From: JAFGGG01 sp964634205
Lineage (GTDB): Bacteria; Spirochaetota; Spirochaetia; SZUA-6; RPPD01
Assembly: GCA_964634205.1 (NCBI GenBank)
Contig: CAZWKE010000004.1
Span: 1 to 64,000 of the forward strand
Length of the DNA: 64,000 nt
Reading direction: 5' to 3'
Positions within the stretch are counted from its first letter, which is position 1, and every line of letters begins with the position of its first letter. The notes beneath the pieces are model-generated. The model was not told the DNA's origin. It ran no database searches and was given only the letters and a program-made list of their open reading frames with translations. A program made the position numbers and the translations under genes. This document shows, piece by piece, positions 32,025 to 40,940 of this stretch.

Positions 32025-33397
32025 CGCTGCGCGTCCGCGTGACCTTGTGGGTTTCAGGGCTGCTGATCGCGGTCATTGTGGGATTGGGAGCTTTCGTCTA
32101 CGGCAGTCTCCGGCGGGGATTGGAGGCATCGATCGACGATTCTCTGCGCATCAGTGCCTCGCAGGTCGATGCCTCCCTCGATATTGAAAATGAAACGATC
32201 GATTTCAATGACGCGCCTCAGGAAAATGACGCCCGTACCAGCCTGCATGAGCGCGGGTTGACGGTGCGGATCCTTAATCCGGCGGGTAGAGTTCTGGAAG
32301 CATTTGGTCCATACCGCGCTCTGCCCGTCGAGTCCGTCGACACGGCGGCTGTCCCGGCGGGCAAGCCTGTATTTTTGACTGTGCGTGATCCGAAAACCTC
32401 CGACAATGTACGGATGTATACGACGCCGATACGCAAAAACAACAGAATAATCGGCTTCATCCAGGTGGCGCAGAGTCGGAAAGGGATGGAAGACTCTCTG
32501 CACCGCCTCCTTTCGGCGCTGCTCTTGGGAGGCCCGCTTCTCGTGCTGCTCGCCGCTCTAGGCGGTTTCCTCCTCGCCGGCCGTACACTCGCCCCTATCG
32601 ACCACATCACCCGCACCGTGCGGCGCATCTCCGCCGAAGACCTGGGCGCCAGGCTGAATCTGCCCGCGACCGATGACGAGGTCGGGCGGCTGGCCGCTAC
32701 TTTCGACGAAATGCTGGAAAGGCTCGAGGGGGCGTTTCGCCGCGAACGCCGGTTCACCGCTGACGCTTCCCACGAGCTGCGCACCCCACTTGCCGCCATG
32801 CAGATAATTCTCTCGGTGGTACGGGAGCGACCCCGTTCCGCGGCTGATTATGAACAGGCCCTGGGCGATATCTCCGACGAAGTCGGTCGGTTACGCGCGC
32901 TGTCGGAAGATCTATTGCGGCTGGCGCGCGGTGATACGCGCCGGATCGTCGAACGCGAAAAGGTCAACTTCTCCGAGTTGCTTAGCGACGTGAGCGATTC
33001 ACTTCGGCCTTTGGCGGAAGCCAAGGGGGTGGCGCTTGCCTGCTCGGTCACCGAAGGCCTCGTCCTGCAGGGGGACCGGGATACTTTGATCCGGTTGTTC
33101 GTCAATCTCCTTGACAATGCGGTGAAGTTCACCGAACGCGGGTCCATCGAGATTTCCGCCCAAGCAGATAGGGAATGGATTCTGGCGACGGTCTCCGACA
33201 CCGGAATCGGCATTCCGGCCGAGCACCTCCCGCATGTTTTAGAGCGATTCTACCGCGTGGACAAATCGCGATCCGGGCGGGGAACCGGCCTCGGCCTCTC
33301 GATCGCACAGGAAATCGCGCTGTCTCATGGGGGAACGCTCAAGCTGACAAGTGCCCCCGGCAGGGGGACGACGGCCGTCGTACAGCTGCCGCTATAA
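32021..33397 (+). CDS. Membrane sensor histidine kinase
   Basis: 458 residues from the ATG overlapping the regulator stop; an upstream in-frame ATG at 31997 is less likely. Helix 1 (about 6-28), periplasmic sensor of about 130 residues, helix 2 (about 165-188), HAMP domain (RTLAPIDHITRTVRRI), HisKA with the histidine in ADASHELRTPLAAMQ, and HATPase with NLLDNAVKFTERG, SDTGIGIP and GRGTGLGLSIAQEI. It is the cognate kinase of the regulator at 31335. The periplasmic domain gives no recognised ligand; the neighbours point to envelope stress. Confidence 0.94.
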   Translation: MTLRVRVTLWVSGLLIAVIVGLGAFVYGSLRRGLEASIDDSLRISASQVDASLDIENETIDFNDAPQENDARTSLHERGLTVRILNPAGRVLEAFGPYRALPVESVDTAAVPAGKPVFLTVRDPKTSDNVRMYTTPIRKNNRIIGFIQVAQSRKGMEDSLHRLLSALLLGGPLLVLLAALGGFLLAGRTLAPIDHITRTVRRISAEDLGARLNLPATDDEVGRLAATFDEMLERLEGAFRRERRFTADASHELRTPLAAMQIILSVVRERPRSAADYEQALGDISDEVGRLRALSEDLLRLARGDTRRIVEREKVNFSELLSDVSDSLRPLAEAKGVALACSVTEGLVLQGDRDTLIRLFVNLLDNAVKFTERGSIEISAQADREWILATVSDTGIGIPAEHLPHVLERFYRVDKSRSGRGTGLGLSIAQEIALSHGGTLKLTSAPGRGTTAVVQLPL

Positions 33398-33413
33398 AAT
33401 AATCGCCGTTTTA

Positions 33414-33441
33414 TTTCATCTGTATTTCATCTGTATTTCAT
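33414..33441 (+). promoter_or_regulatory. TTTCAT triple direct repeat, site 3 (lipoprotein/ABC operon)
   Basis: TTTCAT at 33414-33419, 33425-33430 and 33436-33441, three copies at exact 11-bp spacing, the last two within a repeated TGTATTTCATC unit. A -10-like TATAGG at 33461-33466 lies about 20 bp downstream, before the lipoprotein gene. This is the strongest of the three sites. Confidence 0.65.
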
Positions 33442-33511
33442 CTCTGGTGGGGATCTTTTTTATAGGGACGGCGTTTAGCCGTCCGTCATCCAAGTGCAAG
33501 GAGATGCTCAT

Positions 33512-34123
33512 ATGAAAATTTCCATTCTGCCTACAGCCTTTGTCCTGTGCGCGGCGTTTCTGTTGCCGGCCGGTTGCGGGAAAGCACCCGCGGCCGCCGG
33601 AGGGACGACGGCCTCTTCCGCCGCGACACAAGAGCAGCTTCCCGAGCCGAACAGCTTGGTTGGCGACATCCCGGACACCCAAGTATTCGTCAGGTATATG
33701 TCGAAGGTGGGAAAGTATTCGATCGAAGCGCCCGAAGGATGGGCCAGAACGGAAAACGGCGGCAATGTGAAGTTTACCGACCACTTCGACGGCGAGGAAG
33801 TAAGCCTCAGCGTGAGCGACGCTGCTCCGACGATCGACAGCGTGAAACGTGATCAGACGCCCGCCCTTCTCGCGAACGGCCGCGCGGTTAAGATTGAGTC
33901 CATAAAAAAAGCCGTCCTGGCCAACGGTACGGCTGTCGTTCAGATCATTTATAACTCCGATTCCGATCCGGATCCGGTGACGGACAAGCATGTACGCCTC
34001 TCCGACCTCACGATCCTTTTTTATCACCAAGGCCGACTGGCGGCGCTCACCCTCTGGTCCCCCAGTGGGGCGGACAATGCCGATCAATGGAAGCGCATTG
34101 CCGAGAGCTTCAGATGGCGCTGA
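33512..34123 (+). CDS. Lipoprotein of an ABC-transporter operon
   Basis: 203 residues from the ATG at 33512, which follows AAGGAG; the earlier in-frame ATG at 33494 has no site. A lipoprotein signal ends at LLPAGC, so the mature protein would be anchored by its cysteine. After an Ala/Thr linker, a domain of about 140 residues (KVGKYSIEAPEGWAR, NVKFTDHFDGEEVSLSV, LTILFYHQGRLAALTLW) resembles PsbP/DUF1795-like lipoproteins. The following ATPase gene starts one base after its stop, so it probably serves that transporter as a periplasmic partner. Confidence 0.78.
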   Translation: MKISILPTAFVLCAAFLLPAGCGKAPAAAGGTTASSAATQEQLPEPNSLVGDIPDTQVFVRYMSKVGKYSIEAPEGWARTENGGNVKFTDHFDGEEVSLSVSDAAPTIDSVKRDQTPALLANGRAVKIESIKKAVLANGTAVVQIIYNSDSDPDPVTDKHVRLSDLTILFYHQGRLAALTLWSPSGADNADQWKRIAESFRWR

Positions 34124-34124
34124 C

Positions 34125-34790
34125 ATGACGGTACTCAATGCCGAAGAACTGTATCGATTCTACCACAGCGGAGAGGAAGAAACAATCGCCCTGCGCGGCG
34201 TGAGTCTGACCGTTGAAACCGGAGAGATGACGGCGGTTGTTGGCCCGTCGGGAAGCGGAAAATCCACGCTGCTGTCCTGCCTGGCAGGGCTGGATGAACC
34301 CGACGGGGGCACTGTGCGTCTCCTGGACCGACGCCTGACACGACGTCCCGAATCCGAAAAGGCTTTGCTCCGGGCGCGCCATATCGGGATCATGATGCAA
34401 ACGGGGAACCTCTTCGACCAGCTTACGGTGGGACAAAATATACTCGTCTCCATGCGATTGGCACGCGCGGTGGACCGCCGACGGATCGAGACGCTGCTCG
34501 ATCTGGTGGGCCTCTCCGGGCGGGAGCAGACCCTGCCGACGCGCTTGTCCGGCGGGGAGGCGGCGCGCGCGGCGCTGGCGGTGGCACTGGCGGCCGATCC
34601 GGTTCTTCTCCTTGCCGACGAACCCACCAGTCAGGTGGACGACGAGATGGAGCGGCGGCTCCTGCGGATGATCGCCCGCTATTGTGAATCAGGCGGAGCG
34701 GCGGTGCTCGTGACACATAGTGATGCTGTAGCGGGCGCGGCCCAGTTCATCGTGAAGTTGGTGGACGGAAAGGTGGTGAGCCATGAGTGA
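34125..34790 (+). CDS. ABC transporter ATPase (LolD/MacB type), first copy
   Basis: 221 residues from the ATG at 34125, one base after the lipoprotein stop. Walker A GPSGSGKSTLLS, signature LSGGEAARAALAVAL, Walker B LLLADEPTSQVDD and switch histidine TH in VLVTHSDAVAG. The signature lacks the usual glutamine (LSGGE-A rather than LSGGQ/E-Q). It belongs to the group that energises FtsX-type mechanotransmission permeases, which act on lipoproteins or antimicrobial peptides rather than moving small solutes. It overlaps the second ATPase by 8 bp. Confidence 0.92.
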   Translation: MTVLNAEELYRFYHSGEEETIALRGVSLTVETGEMTAVVGPSGSGKSTLLSCLAGLDEPDGGTVRLLDRRLTRRPESEKALLRARHIGIMMQTGNLFDQLTVGQNILVSMRLARAVDRRRIETLLDLVGLSGREQTLPTRLSGGEAARAALAVALAADPVLLLADEPTSQVDDEMERRLLRMIARYCESGGAAVLVTHSDAVAGAAQFIVKLVDGKVVSHE

Positions 34791-35442
34791 CGTTTTGGTC
34801 GAGGGCCGGCGCTTGGGACGCAGCTATCGCCGCGGCAAAACGGAGGTCGCGGCGCTCGCAGATGTCGATGTCACGGTTCACGCGGGAGACCGCATCGCGG
34901 TTGTCGGACCTTCGGGCGGGGGCAAGTCCACCCTCCTGCAATTGATGGGGGGCCTGGACGTTCCTACTTACGGACGTATCGTATGGCCCGCGCTCGGCGA
35001 ACGTTCGTCTCTTCGTCCCGGAAAGATCGGTTACGTGTTCCAGACAGAAAGCCTCCTCGCTCCGCTCTCCGTTTTGGAAAACGTGGAGCTGCCCCTCCTC
35101 CTGGCGGGCGAATTGCGGACAGCAGCCCGCTTGCGCGCCCGGGAAGTCATGGAACGGCTTGGCTTGGAGGCGATCCTGGAAAAGCTACCGGAAGAATTGT
35201 CGGGGGGACAAGCGCAGCGCGTGGCCATGGCCCGCGCCCTCGCGGCGAGCCCGCGGTTGATCCTGGCGGACGAGCCCACCGGCCGGCTTGATCACCCGAC
35301 GGCCCATCGCCTCTTCGACGTCATACTGGGGGCGCTCACCGCGGACGACACTGCGCTAGTAGTCGCCACCCACGATATGGCGATCGCGGAGCTTCTGCCG
35401 GTACAATGGCGCATTTCGCATGGTCGCCTGGAGGAAACATGA
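34783..35442 (+). CDS. ABC transporter ATPase (LolD/MacB type), second copy
   Basis: 219 residues. Walker A GPSGGGKSTLLQ, signature LSGGQAQRVAMARALA, Walker B LILADEPTGRLDH and the switch histidine in VVATHDMAI. It is a closer match to the family consensus than the preceding paralogue. The two ATPases would form a heterodimer serving the single large permease that follows, whose start overlaps this stop by ATGA. Two ATPases per permease is less usual than the single-ATPase MacB or LolD arrangement. Confidence 0.93.
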   Translation: MSDVLVEGRRLGRSYRRGKTEVAALADVDVTVHAGDRIAVVGPSGGGKSTLLQLMGGLDVPTYGRIVWPALGERSSLRPGKIGYVFQTESLLAPLSVLENVELPLLLAGELRTAARLRAREVMERLGLEAILEKLPEELSGGQAQRVAMARALAASPRLILADEPTGRLDHPTAHRLFDVILGALTADDTALVVATHDMAIAELLPVQWRISHGRLEET

Positions 35443-38102
35443 TGGGACAGATCGCCGCATGGTTGAAGGGTACCCTACTACATCAATTCGGCCGCGTTAT
35501 GGGTGCGGCATTGGGGGTAGCATTGACGGTCGCTTTCATCGCCTCCCTGGGCGCGTTTATGACGACGAGCGCTGCCCAGCTGACGCGCAGAGCGGTTCAC
35601 GACGTGCCGGTGGATTGGCAGGTCCAGATCGCCCCGGGCGCCGACGCGGCATCCGTCCGTTCCCGGATCGAATCGAGGACGACGGTGTGCCGGCTGGAGC
35701 GGGTCGACTACGCTTCGGTGGACGGATTTCGCGCCCGGACGGGCGGTACGGTACAGACTACGGGCGCGGGCAAGGCCGTCGGTATCGGTGATCATTATTT
35801 TCATAGTTTCCCGGCGGAATTGCGGCAGCTGGTGGGAGCTACGCACGGACTGCTGGTCGCCCAGCAATTGGCGGCCAATCTGCACGTGACGGTGGGGGAT
35901 ACGCTCGAAATCCTCCGTGTCGGGTTGCCCCCGGCAAAGGTGCGCGTGAACGGCGTCGTGGACCTGCCGTATGCCGATTCCTTCTTCCAGGCCGTCGGTG
36001 TGACGGCGGGACTCGCGCCGCAGGCTCCACCGGACAACGTGGTCATTCTGCCCGAAGCCCTCTGGGATTCCCTGTTCCGGCAGCAGCAACGCATCAGTCC
36101 GGATTCAATACAAACCCAATTCCACCTGCGTCTCGGCCTTTCGCTCCCCGGCGATCCGACGGCCGCCTATGACAAGGTGAATCGGGAAGTGAAAAAAACG
36201 GAGGCGAGGATCGCCGGCGCCGCAATCGTCGCCGATAACTTGGGAACCCGGCTGCTCGCCGTCAGGGCCGACGCATTGTACGCGCAAGTGCTGTTTCTCT
36301 TTCTTGGATTGCCGGGCATGATTCTGGCCGTCCTCCTGACGTTGGCCGGCGCCGCCTCCGGCGGCCAGCGGCGTGCCGCCGAGCAAGCTCTCTTGCGCAC
36401 GCGAGGCGCTTCGCCCGCCCGTGTACTGCGAATCCAAGCCTCCGAAGCCGTCATCGTGGGCATCGGCGGGCTGGTCGTCGGGGCCGCGCTCACGCTGGCC
36501 GCCTCGCGCTGGCTGGGAACCGAAGTCTGGGACCTGTTGCGTTACGGGCCGGGTTGGATCGTCTTCGCTTCCATTGTCGGGCTGGTTCTCTCGCCGGCGG
36601 CCGTCGTCATCCCTGCCTGGCGGGAGTCGCGCCGTTCCACGGTGCTATCGGCTCGCCGGATGGTAAAGCCTTCCTCCGCTCCGCTGTGGCGGCGATTGTG
36701 GCTGGATGCGATCGTTCTGGCGATCGGCGCCGTAGAGTTTTGGCGGACGGCGAGTACGGGCTACGCGGTAGTGCTGGCCCCGGAAGGAGTAGCCGCAAGC
36801 TCAGTGAATTACGAGGCGTTCATTGCCCCCGTCTGCCTGTGGCTCGGCGGCGTGCTGTTGAGCGCTCGCCTGTTGGGAGTCGGCCTGAGCCGCGGCCGGC
36901 GCGCATTGTCGCGCCTGCTGTCGCCCCTCGCCCGATCTTTGTCGGGAGCGGTCGCCGGGTCCCTCTCGCGCCGGAAAGGCCTGATGACGCGAGGGACCGT
37001 CATGGTCGCCCTGGCCGTCGCCTTTGCCGCGTCCACGGCGGTCTTCGACGCGACCTATAACGCCCAGTCGCGCGTGGACGCCGAGCTCACCAATGGATCC
37101 GACGTAACCGTGACCGGAACAACGGCCGCGCCGCCGAGCGCGAAACTGGCCGAGCTACGCTCGATTCCCGGCGTCGCGGCCGTCCAACCTATGCAGCACC
37201 GCTTCGCCTACGTGGGAAACGATTTGCAGGATTTGTTCGGCATTGATCCCCTCACTATCGGGGAAGCGACGAAAATTTCCAACGCCTTTTTCGCGGGAGG
37301 GAACTCGCGGGAGATGCTGGCCGCCCTGACGCGCATGGACGACGGGGTATTGGTATCTGAAGAGACGCGTGTCACCTACCAGCTCAACCCAGGCAACCCG
37401 CTGAACCTGCGCCTGCAGTCGGCGAAAGACCTTCAGTATCACACGGTGAAGTTCCACGTCGTGGGGGTCGTGCGCGAGTTCCCCACCGCGCCGAAAGACT
37501 CTTTTCTGGTCGTCAACTCGTCCTACCTGGCGCGTGAGACGGCCACCGCCGGCGCGGAGACGGTACTTATGCGCGTGATGGGCGATCGGAACGCCGTGGC
37601 CCGGCGGGCGCGCGCTGTCGTGACCGATCTTCCGGGAGTTAAGGTAACGGACCTGGGATCGGTGCAGCGGGCGATCAGTTCCAGTCTGACGGCGGTCAGC
37701 CTTCAGGGACTGACCCGGCTGGAATTGGCATTTGCCGTACTTCTGGCGGCGGGAGCTGCAGGACTGATTCTGGGCTTGGGGCTGTTGGAGAGGCAAAAAA
37801 TGTTCGCCATTCTCAAGGGGCTGGGCGCCAACGCCCGGCAACTCGGTGCATTTCTTTGGAGTGAAGCGCTGTTCATGCTCGTTCCGGGGATCATCATCGG
37901 CGGACTCCTCGGACTAGGCGTTGCGCAGGTGTTGGTAAAAATATTGACGGGTATTTTCGATCCTCCTCCTGAAACCCTTACAATTCCCTGGCTGTATCTC
38001 GCGATCCTCTGTATCGCAGCCTTCGCCTCGACGGTCGCCGCGGTCGTGACGCTGAGAATATACTCGCGCTGTCGGGTGCTGGAAACTCTGCGGGGTCTGT
38101 AG
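35439..38102 (+). CDS. Large FtsX-domain ABC permease
   Basis: 887 residues from the ATG at 35439 (the TGA of the ATPase overlaps it). Helix 1 near 20-45, a periplasmic domain of about 240 residues, a first FtsX unit of three helices (about 285-420; LFLFLGLPGMILAVLL, VGIGGLVVGAALTLA), a second helix group (about 460-540), a second periplasmic domain and a terminal FtsX unit (about 760-880; FAVLLAAGAAGLILGLGLLE, IIIGGLLGLGVAQVLVK). The duplicated arrangement resembles permeases of the BceB/YknZ/SalY type. Together with the two ATPases and UppP it suggests resistance to cell-wall-active compounds, inferred from context. Confidence 0.9.
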   Translation: MMGQIAAWLKGTLLHQFGRVMGAALGVALTVAFIASLGAFMTTSAAQLTRRAVHDVPVDWQVQIAPGADAASVRSRIESRTTVCRLERVDYASVDGFRARTGGTVQTTGAGKAVGIGDHYFHSFPAELRQLVGATHGLLVAQQLAANLHVTVGDTLEILRVGLPPAKVRVNGVVDLPYADSFFQAVGVTAGLAPQAPPDNVVILPEALWDSLFRQQQRISPDSIQTQFHLRLGLSLPGDPTAAYDKVNREVKKTEARIAGAAIVADNLGTRLLAVRADALYAQVLFLFLGLPGMILAVLLTLAGAASGGQRRAAEQALLRTRGASPARVLRIQASEAVIVGIGGLVVGAALTLAASRWLGTEVWDLLRYGPGWIVFASIVGLVLSPAAVVIPAWRESRRSTVLSARRMVKPSSAPLWRRLWLDAIVLAIGAVEFWRTASTGYAVVLAPEGVAASSVNYEAFIAPVCLWLGGVLLSARLLGVGLSRGRRALSRLLSPLARSLSGAVAGSLSRRKGLMTRGTVMVALAVAFAASTAVFDATYNAQSRVDAELTNGSDVTVTGTTAAPPSAKLAELRSIPGVAAVQPMQHRFAYVGNDLQDLFGIDPLTIGEATKISNAFFAGGNSREMLAALTRMDDGVLVSEETRVTYQLNPGNPLNLRLQSAKDLQYHTVKFHVVGVVREFPTAPKDSFLVVNSSYLARETATAGAETVLMRVMGDRNAVARRARAVVTDLPGVKVTDLGSVQRAISSSLTAVSLQGLTRLELAFAVLLAAGAAGLILGLGLLERQKMFAILKGLGANARQLGAFLWSEALFMLVPGIIIGGLLGLGVAQVLVKILTGIFDPPPETLTIPWLYLAILCIAAFASTVAAVVTLRIYSRCRVLETLRGL

Positions 38103-38550
38103 TACGGTTCTCGACCGAACGCCGCATTTGCGACGCCGGAAATATCGCCGGAAGCGATAATGTGATTTTATTGAACTACAAGATTTCACTATTGGAATGC
38201 AAGTAGAGTTGGATGAGATGTATCTTCCGTTGGTGGAAAGTGATAATTACAAACGTTGTGCGCATCAGTGTGCACTCTATTAACACTCGCCTTGCAGTAA
38301 TTCTAAATCCGGCAAAACGGTACTAATCTGAAAAAGCGAGCTGAGTGAACATTTTAGAATCTGAGATTGTGATATCAAGAGGCAACGTCGTTTCCATTAT
38401 TATTTTCACTATTAATAACTCACATGAAATCTAAAAAAGATACGAATTAGGGTTGCCTTAGTAAAAATGGCTTTTACAGGGAACAAATTTAAAATTGCAG
38501 GTAATGCCCTTTGTCTTAGCCTCCGAAGATGTAGATAAGGAGCGTTTTAT
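38103..38550. other. Gene-free right boundary of the GC-rich block
   Basis: About 450 bp with falling GC content. It holds a short open stretch from 38197 (MQVELDEMYLPLVESDNYK) of 28 codons with no ribosome-binding site, perhaps a gene fragment, and an inverted repeat GTAAAA-ATGGC-TTTTAC at 38461-38477. The flgN ribosome-binding site AAGGAG is at 38537-38542. No transposase or repeat that would explain insertion was found. Confidence 0.4.
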
Positions 38551-39042
38551 ATGAAGGAACTGAAGCTATTTATCAAAGATATGCAGAATGAGGCGGCCCT
38601 GCTGAAAGAGTTTGCCGAGCTTGAAGATCAGATGCAGTTGTGTGCGGGTGAGAACAGGTGGGAGGATATTGAGCGGGTGATCGGTGAGCTGAAAGGAAAG
38701 GCGGGGACATTAAACAGTATTGAGGAATGCCGCTGCGCTTCTTTTGATGCCCTGAAGAAAAAACTGGGGTTACCTTGCGAGACCGGATTTTTAAAACTGC
38801 TGCCCATTGTACCGGTAACCGAACGGGAACGACTGCTTAGCGCGTACAGAAAACTGAAGGTAGCGGTTTTTTCGGTCAAAGGGGCAACCACGCGTCTGAC
38901 CTATTATTTCAGGTCCATGGAGGGCTCGTTCAAAAAGGTCCTGGGCGAGTTGTTCCCCCACAGGAAGGGCAAGATCTATTCCAAGGACGGCAGACCCAAG
39001 AAGGTTCCCGACGACGCCCTGTTATTAAATAAGCACTTATAG
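38551..39042 (+). CDS. flgN: FlgN-like flagellar export chaperone
   Basis: 163 residues, helical. FlgN binds the unassembled hook-associated proteins FlgK and FlgL and delivers them to the export apparatus. The sequence is diverse in this family, but length, the helical pattern (ALLKEFAELEDQMQLC, KLKVAVFSVKGATTRL) and position directly before flgK support the call. flgK follows after 10 bp. The C-terminal basic stretch (FPHRKGKIYSKDGRPKKV) is typical of FlgN tails in spirochaetes. Confidence 0.85.
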   Translation: MKELKLFIKDMQNEAALLKEFAELEDQMQLCAGENRWEDIERVIGELKGKAGTLNSIEECRCASFDALKKKLGLPCETGFLKLLPIVPVTERERLLSAYRKLKVAVFSVKGATTRLTYYFRSMEGSFKKVLGELFPHRKGKIYSKDGRPKKVPDDALLLNKHL

Positions 39043-39052
39043 GAGAAATATT

Positions 39053-40933
39053 ATGCTCTCGACATTTTCCGGAATTGAAATAGGAAAGAGGGGGGTGATT
39101 GCCCATACCCAAGGTCTCATTACGGTGGGTCACAACCTGAATAATGCCGGTGTTGATGGCTATTCGCGGCAGCGGATTGAGTTTTCTGCCGCCGATCCCA
39201 TCTACCTTCCCGGTTTAAACAGGGAGCAGACCCCGGGACAGATCGGCCAGGGCATGCAGGTGGAACGCATAGAGCGTATCCGCGATATGCTTTTGGAAGG
39301 AGAAATAGTCAAGGAAACCGGGAACCAGGGGTATTGGGAGTCCCAGGATAAATATCTGAAGATGCTTGAGCAGGTGTATAATGAGCCGACCGAGCATTCC
39401 GTCAGGGCCCTGATGGACAAGTTCTGGGAGTCGTGGCAGGAGCTTTCGGTCAACCCGTCCCAGATGGCGGCCAGGCAGGCGGTACTGGAACGGGGCCGGA
39501 CCCTGCTTGACGGTATCCACCATGCCTATCAGAAATTCAGGGGAATTCGCGACATGCTTGAAGGGGACGTGGTCGGTACGGTGGACAGGGTGAATTCATT
39601 GGTGCGTGAGATTGCCGCCTTAAACGAGCAGATCCAGAAGGCGCGTGCCCTGGGAGACAACCCGAACGATATGATGGACAAACGGGACAAGAATATTGAG
39701 GAGTTGTCCAAGCTGATCGATATTACGGTCAATTACAACCAGGACCCGGACGAGTTGATTATTTATACGAACGGCCGGCACATTGTGCAGGGCAAGCAGT
39801 TCCTGCAGTTTGCCACGCAAAAGACCGAGGCCAACGAGGGATACTCCACCGTCATCTGGAAGGACACCGGGGAGGCGGAGCAGTTCCGCGGGGGCAAACT
39901 GGCGGGATTTCTCCACCTTCGTGATGTTGAGACCAGGGGGGAGATACAAAAACTGGACCTCATGACCATGAACTTCATCGACGCGGTCAACGCGGTACAC
40001 CGCAGGGGATACGGGCTGAATGAAAAAACCGGTCTGGAGTTTTTTAAGGAGTACCCGTATGTGTTAAACGCAAACGGGAACTATGACCGAAATGGTGACG
40101 GCGCTTTTGATTCTTCTTATATCTTTCGAATGGCGGGCAAGAATACCCTTGATCCGCAGGCCCTGATCGGTATCCGCGGAACAATTACCCTCTCCGGTCC
40201 GACCGGGAACGTGACGGTGGATTATTTCCCCACCGATACGGTAAAGGACGTGGTGGCGCGCATAAACTTGAGCGGCGCGGAAGTATCCGCGCGCCTGGAC
40301 GAGGAGGGGAAACTCTCGCTCAAGGGAATGCCCGCCCAGGATACCGACAATCCTGATTTTGTCATCCGGCATGTTGAGGATTCCGGTGAGTTTCTGGCAG
40401 GCTATGCCGGCCTGCTGCAGGCACCCGGCGCGGCCGGGGCCTATAACTGGGCACAGCAGGACGCGGTGGCCGCCCTGCGGAACGACGGGGCCACCTTTGC
40501 CGTAGCGCCCCTGGCACACCCTTCGGCCTGGATCGAGGTGAACAAGGACCTCGTGAACGAACCGGCCTCTATTGCGGCGGCATCCGGGGTAAACGGCAGG
40601 TCCCAGGGGCCTGAAGACGGTTCGATGGCGCTGACCATCTCCGACCTGCGCTATAAAAATGTGATGATCGGCGATACACTTACCTTTGACGGGTATTTTG
40701 CCGAACTGGTGGCGTCCATCGGGTTGCGCGGCGAGCAAGCGGGAAAGGTGCTTTCAACGGAGAATCTTATCCTGAAAAATCATAAAGACCTGCGTGAATC
40801 CATTTCAGGGGTAAATATAGATGAGGAACTGACGACAATGTTGAAGTTTCAACACGGATACGCGGCCTCGGCGCGTTTTATCACCGAGTTCGATAAAATG
40901 CTTGACATTATCATTAATAGAATGGGGGTCTAA
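39053..40933 (+). CDS. flgK: Flagellar hook-associated protein 1 (FlgK)
   Basis: 626 residues. Conserved N-terminal helix with LITVGHNLNNAGVDGYSRQR (the motif ending with the S-R-Q pattern of flagellar rod/hook proteins) and the C-terminal coiled coil SISGVNIDEELTTMLKFQHG, ASARFITEFDKMLDIIINRM. FlgK links hook to filament; in spirochaetes both are in the periplasmic space. It has a good ribosome-binding site (TAGGAGAA), and flgL follows after 7 bp. Confidence 0.96.
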   Translation: MLSTFSGIEIGKRGVIAHTQGLITVGHNLNNAGVDGYSRQRIEFSAADPIYLPGLNREQTPGQIGQGMQVERIERIRDMLLEGEIVKETGNQGYWESQDKYLKMLEQVYNEPTEHSVRALMDKFWESWQELSVNPSQMAARQAVLERGRTLLDGIHHAYQKFRGIRDMLEGDVVGTVDRVNSLVREIAALNEQIQKARALGDNPNDMMDKRDKNIEELSKLIDITVNYNQDPDELIIYTNGRHIVQGKQFLQFATQKTEANEGYSTVIWKDTGEAEQFRGGKLAGFLHLRDVETRGEIQKLDLMTMNFIDAVNAVHRRGYGLNEKTGLEFFKEYPYVLNANGNYDRNGDGAFDSSYIFRMAGKNTLDPQALIGIRGTITLSGPTGNVTVDYFPTDTVKDVVARINLSGAEVSARLDEEGKLSLKGMPAQDTDNPDFVIRHVEDSGEFLAGYAGLLQAPGAAGAYNWAQQDAVAALRNDGATFAVAPLAHPSAWIEVNKDLVNEPASIAAASGVNGRSQGPEDGSMALTISDLRYKNVMIGDTLTFDGYFAELVASIGLRGEQAGKVLSTENLILKNHKDLRESISGVNIDEELTTMLKFQHGYAASARFITEFDKMLDIIINRMGV

Positions 40934-40940
40934 CTGAATT

